From assembly GCA_913054565.1 (NCBI GenBank), contig CAJXHW010000036.1, forward strand, positions 1-11,068: a stretch of 11,068 nt of DNA, in the 5' to 3' direction. Shown piece by piece: positions 7,626-11,068 of this stretch. Position 1 is the stretch's first letter. Each line of letters starts with the position of its first letter. Under the pieces are notes generated by a model. That model worked only from the letters and a program-made list of their open reading frames with translations, made no database searches and had not been told where the DNA came from. The stretch is from an uncultured Kordia sp. GTDB taxonomy: Bacteria > Bacteroidota > Bacteroidia > Flavobacteriales > Flavobacteriaceae. Both the position numbers and the translations under genes were made by a program.

Positions 7626-7646
7626 TGACAATTTTACCGATTGTCA
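7626..7646. repeat. Inverted repeat in the rarA/rhomboid divergent spacer
   Basis: TGACAAT (7626-7632) and ATTGTCA (7640-7646) form a perfect 7-bp inverted repeat around a 7-nt spacer, followed on the plus strand by five T. It lies 29 nt upstream of the rarA ATG and before the rhomboid gene. It could be a regulator-binding site or a small hairpin in the rarA leader. A terminator is less likely because no gene ends here. Confidence 0.35.
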
Positions 7647-7737
7647 TTTTTGGTAAACTTATTGTATTTTTAAAAACATCAAACACATTAAAGACATATT
7701 CGATATTTTAGTTTTTCCATTACTGATTATTTTAATC

Positions 7738-8373
7738 ATGTGGATTGTATTTCTGTTTGAAATAAAATACGGATTCAATTTTAATGATTACAGTATTTAC
7801 CCCAGAAGAATAGAATCTTTATCAGGTGTTTTAGCATCTCCCTTTTTGCATTCAGATGTATCCCATATCACAAATAATACACTATCATTTTTTGTGTTAA
7901 TGACTCTAGTGCGTTTTTTTTATAGGAAGAATTATTTGAAAATATTTTTACTTGCAATTTTGTTGTCAGGTTTGTTAACGTGGATTATTGCTCGTCCTGC
8001 TTATCATTTAGGAATGAGTGGTGTGATTTATGTGTTGGCCAGTTTTATTATTTCCAAAAGTTTTTTTTCAAAGCAATATAATTTAATAGCACTCGCATTT
8101 GTGGTTATTTTCATCTATGGTAGCATGATTTGGTATGTGTTTCCTGTAGACACAAATATTTCTTGGGAAGGTCATTTATCCGGACTGATTAGTGGTGTTA
8201 TCTTAAGTTTTTTCTTTAAAAATGAAGCTGTAAAACCAAAAGTGGCTCCTTTGATGCCGCATCAAAACTTGTTTTTAGAACACTTTAATGATGACGGAAA
8301 GTTTATTGCAAATCTTCCTTTTCTTGATGAAGATGGTAATTTGATTATTACTGTTAGCGATGAAGAAGAGTAA
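7738..8373 (+). CDS. Rhomboid-family intramembrane serine protease
   Basis: Counted from the first in-frame ATG, this is a 211-residue integral membrane protein with rhomboid hallmarks. These are HITNN (43-47, the oxyanion-side His/Asn motif in TM2), the nucleophile Ser94 in GMSG (92-95) and the catalytic His146 in SWEGHLSG. Hydrophobic segments fall at about 48-60, 69-86, 92-108, 116-134 and 146-160, with a polar C-terminal tail rich in acidic residues. The frame stays open upstream to a stop at 7654-7656 and reads KHIKDIFDILVFPLLIILI just before the ATG. That completes the first membrane helix and resembles the N-terminus I recall in homologues, so the true start is probably upstream (ATT at 7666 or another non-standard codon). 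The gene converges on rlmB. Its substrate is unknown. Confidence 0.85.
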   Translation: MWIVFLFEIKYGFNFNDYSIYPRRIESLSGVLASPFLHSDVSHITNNTLSFFVLMTLVRFFYRKNYLKIFLLAILLSGLLTWIIARPAYHLGMSGVIYVLASFIISKSFFSKQYNLIALAFVVIFIYGSMIWYVFPVDTNISWEGHLSGLISGVILSFFFKNEAVKPKVAPLMPHQNLFLEHFNDDGKFIANLPFLDEDGNLIITVSDEEE

Positions 8374-8376
8374 GTT

Positions 8377-8429
8377 GTTATAAACTACAAAAGGGATTCT
8401 AAAATAGAATCCCTTTTGTAGTTTATAAC
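8377..8429. terminator. Bidirectional terminator between the rhomboid gene and rlmB
   Basis: Arms 8377-8401 and 8405-8429 are perfectly complementary over 25 bp, with a 3-nt AAA loop. The GC-richer core is GGGATTC/GAATCCC. It starts 3 nt after the rhomboid stop and ends 6 nt before the rlmB stop. This fits a hairpin that terminates both converging transcripts. The sequences after each arm are AT-rich, but neither is a clean T-run. Confidence 0.8.
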
Positions 8430-8435
8430 TTATTA

Positions 8436-9167
8436 TTAGCTCAGTTTTTGTCGCATTGCCTCATATAAAAAGGCACCACAGGCCACTGATACATTCAAAG
8501 AGGCAATCTCTCCTTCCATAGGTAATTTTGCTTTATGGTCACAAATTTTTAAAGTAGATGGATTTATTCCTCTTTCTTCAGATCCCATAATAATTGCTGT
8601 AGGTTTTTTTAAATCTATAGAATAAATTAAGTTTTCTGTTTTTTCTGTTGCTGCTACTACTTGAAAACCAGAGCCTTGTAAGTAATAAATAGCGTCTTTT
8701 AAATGATTTACTTTACATACGGGTATTTTAAACAATGCTCCAGCTGATGTTTTAATAGCATCAGCACTAATAGGTGCTGCTCCTTTATCAAGTATTATAA
8801 TTCCTTTCACACCAGTACAAGAAGCTGTTCGAGCTATAGCTCCAAAATTTCTAACGTCATTAACAGCGTCTAATAATAGCAAAGTAGGATTTTCAGAGAT
8901 GTCTAAGCTTTCTGTTAACTCTTCAATCGTTTTGGTTTTAACCAAAGCAATTTTAGCAAAGACTCCTTGGTGATTTTTATCAGAAAATTTATTGAACTTT
9001 TGTATAGGGACATATTGAAATGCGATGCGATGTGTTTTAATCAATTTAAACAATTCCTTTGATAAATCATTTTCAGCATCTTTTAATAGATAGATTTTTT
9101 CTATTTCCGTATCAGAGTTAATCGCTTCAATAATGGCTCTTGAACCAAAAATTTCGTTTGTTTTCAT
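8436..9167 (-). CDS. rlmB: 23S rRNA 2'-O-methyltransferase RlmB, TrmH/SpoU family
   Basis: A 243-residue SPOUT methyltransferase of RlmB length. In E. coli, RlmB uses S-adenosylmethionine to methylate the 2'-O of G2251 in the 23S rRNA P-loop. The N-terminal substrate-binding region starts EIFGSRAIIEAI (5-16) and includes NHQGVFAKI (65-73). The knotted catalytic domain has motif 1 DAVNDVRNFGAIARTA (100-115, with Asn107 and Arg113), motif 2 IIMGSEERGI (192-201, with Glu198) and motif 3 LPMEGEIASLNVSVACG (215-231). All three motifs are intact. RlmB is the best fit, but TrmH-family paralogues with other rRNA or tRNA targets cannot be excluded from sequence alone. A Bacteroidota-type -7 box lies just upstream. 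Confidence 0.92.
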   Translation of the reverse strand: MKTNEIFGSRAIIEAINSDTEIEKIYLLKDAENDLSKELFKLIKTHRIAFQYVPIQKFNKFSDKNHQGVFAKIALVKTKTIEELTESLDISENPTLLLLDAVNDVRNFGAIARTASCTGVKGIIILDKGAAPISADAIKTSAGALFKIPVCKVNHLKDAIYYLQGSGFQVVAATEKTENLIYSIDLKKPTAIIMGSEERGINPSTLKICDHKAKLPMEGEIASLNVSVACGAFLYEAMRQKLS

Positions 9168-9185
9168 GTAGTATATATATGCCTA

Positions 9186-9193
9186 CAAATGTA
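9186..9193 (-). promoter_or_regulatory. -7 promoter box for rlmB
   Basis: On the minus strand TACATTTG is an exact match to TAnnTTTG, 18 nt before the rlmB ATG, which implies a very short leader. No -33 TTG is found at the usual distance; the region upstream is the terminator hairpin of the SusD-like gene. Confidence 0.5.
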
Positions 9194-9210
9194 GTGATTT
9201 AATTGTATAA

Positions 9211-9238
9211 AAAAACCACCTCAAATGAGGTGGTTTTT
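9211..9238 (-). terminator. Rho-independent terminator of the SusD-like gene
   Basis: AAAAACCACCTC (9211-9222) and GAGGTGGTTTTT (9227-9238) pair perfectly over 12 bp around an AAAT loop. On the minus strand the stem is followed by a run of T, 26 nt after the stop of the SusD-like gene. This is a textbook intrinsic terminator that insulates it from rlmB. Confidence 0.88.
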
Positions 9239-9264
9239 GTAATTTATATTTTGTTGTAATCAGA

Positions 9265-10845
9265 TTACTGTAACCAGAAAGGAGACAATGAGTTAACAAC
9301 AAATACATCCGCTTCTGTAACGTTAGGTACATTTGCAGCGTTTGCAATATATTCAGAATCTGGATATATTAAACGTTTTGGTTTGTTAGGTTTAGAAGTA
9401 CTAGTTGCTAAAGGTGTAGCAGGATAACCTGTTCTAGTATAGTCAATATAGTTTTCTATAGGGTTAATGTTTTGTAACCCTAACCATTTTTGAGTCATAA
9501 TAGCTTCAAGTTTGTCATCATTACTTCCTGTCCAGCCTAAACCAGCTACAGCAGAAATGTTAGCAGCATATGAAGGGTATCCAGCAGAAATAAATAAATA
9601 ATCAAAAGAAGCTTGAACTCCATTATTAAAGTGAGTTGCTCCAGATCCAGAAGGAACAATTGAAGGGTACACTAAAGAAGTTTCTGCTAATAAGAACTCA
9701 ATTTCTTGTTTACTTAATACAGTACCATTAACACTTGCTAAGTTACCAATAGTTATAGGGTCACCATTGTAATGTGGCCAGAAACATAATATTCCAAAAG
9801 GTTGTGCATTAGGAAATGTAGTTGGGTCTGAAGAAGTTTCTCCTTGCTCGTTACCAACAACTCCACCAGCTGCTCCAGTCCATAATCTACCTCTTCTTGG
9901 GTCAGAAAAATTAGGATATGTTCTGTTGTTTGGGTTAGTTCCTGGTATTAAAGCACCTGTACCGTTTAAGAAATCTGCATTGTGTTTAGAAGGTCTAACA
10001 AAATTATAATTTTGCGGTTGATTTCCAGCAGAATCAATTCTGTATTCTAATACAAACGGATTCATTTGGTCATCTCTACTTCCGTTAAAACCTGGGTTTA
10101 TAGTAATATCATTAGTGTTAAAAGTTTCACCAGCTAATGTTGGTGCTATTACTGCACTCAATGCAACAGCATCAGCATTAGTACTAGTAGACATACGCAT
10201 TAAAAGTTTTAATTTTACAATTTTAGCAAAATTATCCCAAGCAGCCATGTCACCATTTAATACAATGTCTTCAGCACCTACACTATCACCTAAACCACCA
10301 GAAATTAAAGCCTGAGCTTCTTCTAATTCAGTAAATAAAGCACTATATACATCAGCATCATCATCATAAGCAGGACTAAGGTTCCCCACTAACTGAAATG
10401 CTTCAGAATAAGGAACATCACCATATAAATCTACAATATTTTGCATGTAGTATGCTTTCATGATTTTAGCAATAGCAATGTAGTTATCTTGAGTTCCACT
10501 TGCATTATTATATTGAATTATTTGTTCAAAATTTGCTACTGCTAAATATGTTTGTTCAAATATTTCATCATAAAATGTATTTGATATAGTTAAATTATAT
10601 TCAGATGAAAACCCACCTGTAAAACTATATACATTACCAGCCCAAGAATTCATAAATACACTTCCTAGTCTTTTGGCATCAGAATCTTGAACTTTATAAG
10701 CGTTCAATTTTGCTGCAGGAAGTAATAACCTTGGCGGCACTAAAGAGATCTCCACCGTGTTCGGATCATCATTTACGTCTAAATATTCGTTACACGAGAA
10801 CAGCATAAGAGCTAGTACTGGAACGATATAAATTAATTTTTTCAT
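9265..10845 (-). CDS. SusD/RagB-like nutrient-binding outer-membrane lipoprotein
   Basis: A 526-residue lipoprotein. Its signal peptide MKKLIYIVPVLALMLFSC ends in a lipobox with the lipidated Cys18, followed by NEYLDVNDDPNTVEIS. That segment is typical of the SusD-like family 2 group (SusD/RagB nutrient-binding outer-membrane lipoprotein). The rest has the usual helical TPR-like SusD core, with segments such as YIAIAKIMKAYYMQNIVDLYGDVPYSEAF and LSKQEIEFLLAETSLVYPS, and a C-terminal SPFWLQ. SusD proteins cap a SusC-type TonB-dependent transporter and help capture glycans or peptides at the cell surface. Here the gene immediately upstream on the same strand is not susC and the one downstream is rlmB, so the lipoprotein appears unpaired locally. 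The ligand cannot be told from sequence. Confidence 0.93.
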   Translation of the reverse strand: MKKLIYIVPVLALMLFSCNEYLDVNDDPNTVEISLVPPRLLLPAAKLNAYKVQDSDAKRLGSVFMNSWAGNVYSFTGGFSSEYNLTISNTFYDEIFEQTYLAVANFEQIIQYNNASGTQDNYIAIAKIMKAYYMQNIVDLYGDVPYSEAFQLVGNLSPAYDDDADVYSALFTELEEAQALISGGLGDSVGAEDIVLNGDMAAWDNFAKIVKLKLLMRMSTSTNADAVALSAVIAPTLAGETFNTNDITINPGFNGSRDDQMNPFVLEYRIDSAGNQPQNYNFVRPSKHNADFLNGTGALIPGTNPNNRTYPNFSDPRRGRLWTGAAGGVVGNEQGETSSDPTTFPNAQPFGILCFWPHYNGDPITIGNLASVNGTVLSKQEIEFLLAETSLVYPSIVPSGSGATHFNNGVQASFDYLFISAGYPSYAANISAVAGLGWTGSNDDKLEAIMTQKWLGLQNINPIENYIDYTRTGYPATPLATSTSKPNKPKRLIYPDSEYIANAANVPNVTEADVFVVNSLSPFWLQ

Positions 10846-10879
10846 AATATTTTTTTAATTGATTAAACTTAAAACTGCT

Positions 10880-10887
10880 TAAAGATA
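10880..10887 (-). promoter_or_regulatory. Candidate -7 box for the SusD-like gene
   Basis: TATCTTTA on the minus strand matches TAnnTTTG except for the last base, about 34 nt before the ATG at 10845. It lies in the 115-nt spacer after the edge methyltransferase gene and would let the lipoprotein gene be transcribed on its own. No well-spaced -33 TTG is visible. Confidence 0.35.
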
Positions 10888-10960
10888 AACTAATTACATT
10901 AATACTATCTAAAACAAATGTTAATTAACTTTCTGGCTAGTTCTTTTTTGCTTTTTTACT

Positions 10961-11068
10961 TCACTCATACATCTCATATTTTACCAAACGAGATTCTAGT
11001 TTTCCATTTAATAATTTTATTTTTCTAGAAGGACGCAAACCAACTGCTTTTAAACCTTCCATGTTAGA
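10961..11068 (-). CDS. C-terminal fragment of a probable THUMP/RlmL-type RNA methyltransferase
   Basis: An open minus-strand frame enters from the right edge and ends at a TGA at 10961-10963, giving 35 residues. It includes GLKAVGLRPSRKIKLLNG (5-22) and then KLESRLVKYEMYE. The pattern 'RPSRKIxLxNGxLExRLxKYE' is what I recall as the extreme C-terminus of class I SAM-dependent RNA methyltransferases with a THUMP domain (the RlmL/YpsC group, modifying 23S rRNA guanine). No catalytic motif lies within the window, so the family call is based on this tail alone. It does not resemble the aromatic beta-strand end of a SusC transporter. Confidence 0.6.
   Translation of the reverse strand, partial: SNMEGLKAVGLRPSRKIKLLNGKLESRLVKYEMYE

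Noticed and set aside
10115..10315. Plus-strand open frame of 66 codons
   Set aside because: It is antisense to the SusD-like gene, Ala/Ser/Pro-rich from the complementary codons, with no start signal or motif.
1..11068. A dedicated new defence, secretion or biosynthetic system
   Set aside because: The genes are common flavobacterial housekeeping families with unrelated roles. No nuclease/toxin pairs, repeat arrays, integrase, reverse transcriptase or transposase are present.

Overview
The window is an AT-rich stretch of ordinary chromosome from a member of the Bacteroidota, most likely a marine-type Flavobacteriaceae. The support for this is: a SusD/RagB-type lipoprotein, start codons without Shine-Dalgarno sequences, -7 boxes close to the Bacteroidota consensus TAnnTTTG, and a set of housekeeping proteins (Mpl-like Mur ligase, RadC, DUF7033-type deacetylase-like protein, YjjG-like HAD phosphatase, RarA, RlmB) in the form I recognise from flavobacteria. 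No tRNA, rRNA, CRISPR array, insertion sequence or phage gene is visible.

Layout. At the left edge is the N-terminal 99 residues of a large secreted alpha-2-macroglobulin-like protein on the minus strand. It is divergent from a secreted TPR protein (436-1407). A tightly packed plus-strand run follows (1484-6323): the Mur ligase, radC, the deacetylase-like protein, the HAD phosphatase and a secreted protein of unknown function. The first three are joined by 1-nt TAATG stop/start overlaps. rarA converges on this run from the minus strand, and the two stop codons share one CTAG. A rhomboid protease gene is divergent from rarA and convergent with rlmB, with a 25-bp perfect hairpin between rhomboid and rlmB. 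Upstream of rlmB lie a strong hairpin terminator and a minus-strand SusD-like lipoprotein gene. The right edge holds the last 35 codons of what looks like a THUMP/RlmL-type RNA methyltransferase.

How the genes fit together. The window mixes cell-envelope upkeep (murein peptide recycling, secreted or lipid-anchored proteins, rhomboid proteolysis), genome maintenance (RarA, RadC), rRNA modification (RlmB and the edge methyltransferase) and nucleotide clean-up (YjjG-like). There is no sign that these form one dedicated system; the order looks like a core-genome arrangement.

I do not see a new defence or biosynthetic system. The points most worth a second look are a susD homologue with no susC directly beside it, a deacetylase-family protein that appears to have lost its catalytic motifs, a rhomboid gene whose conserved N-terminus reads upstream of the first ATG with no standard start codon, and an unassigned secreted protein.
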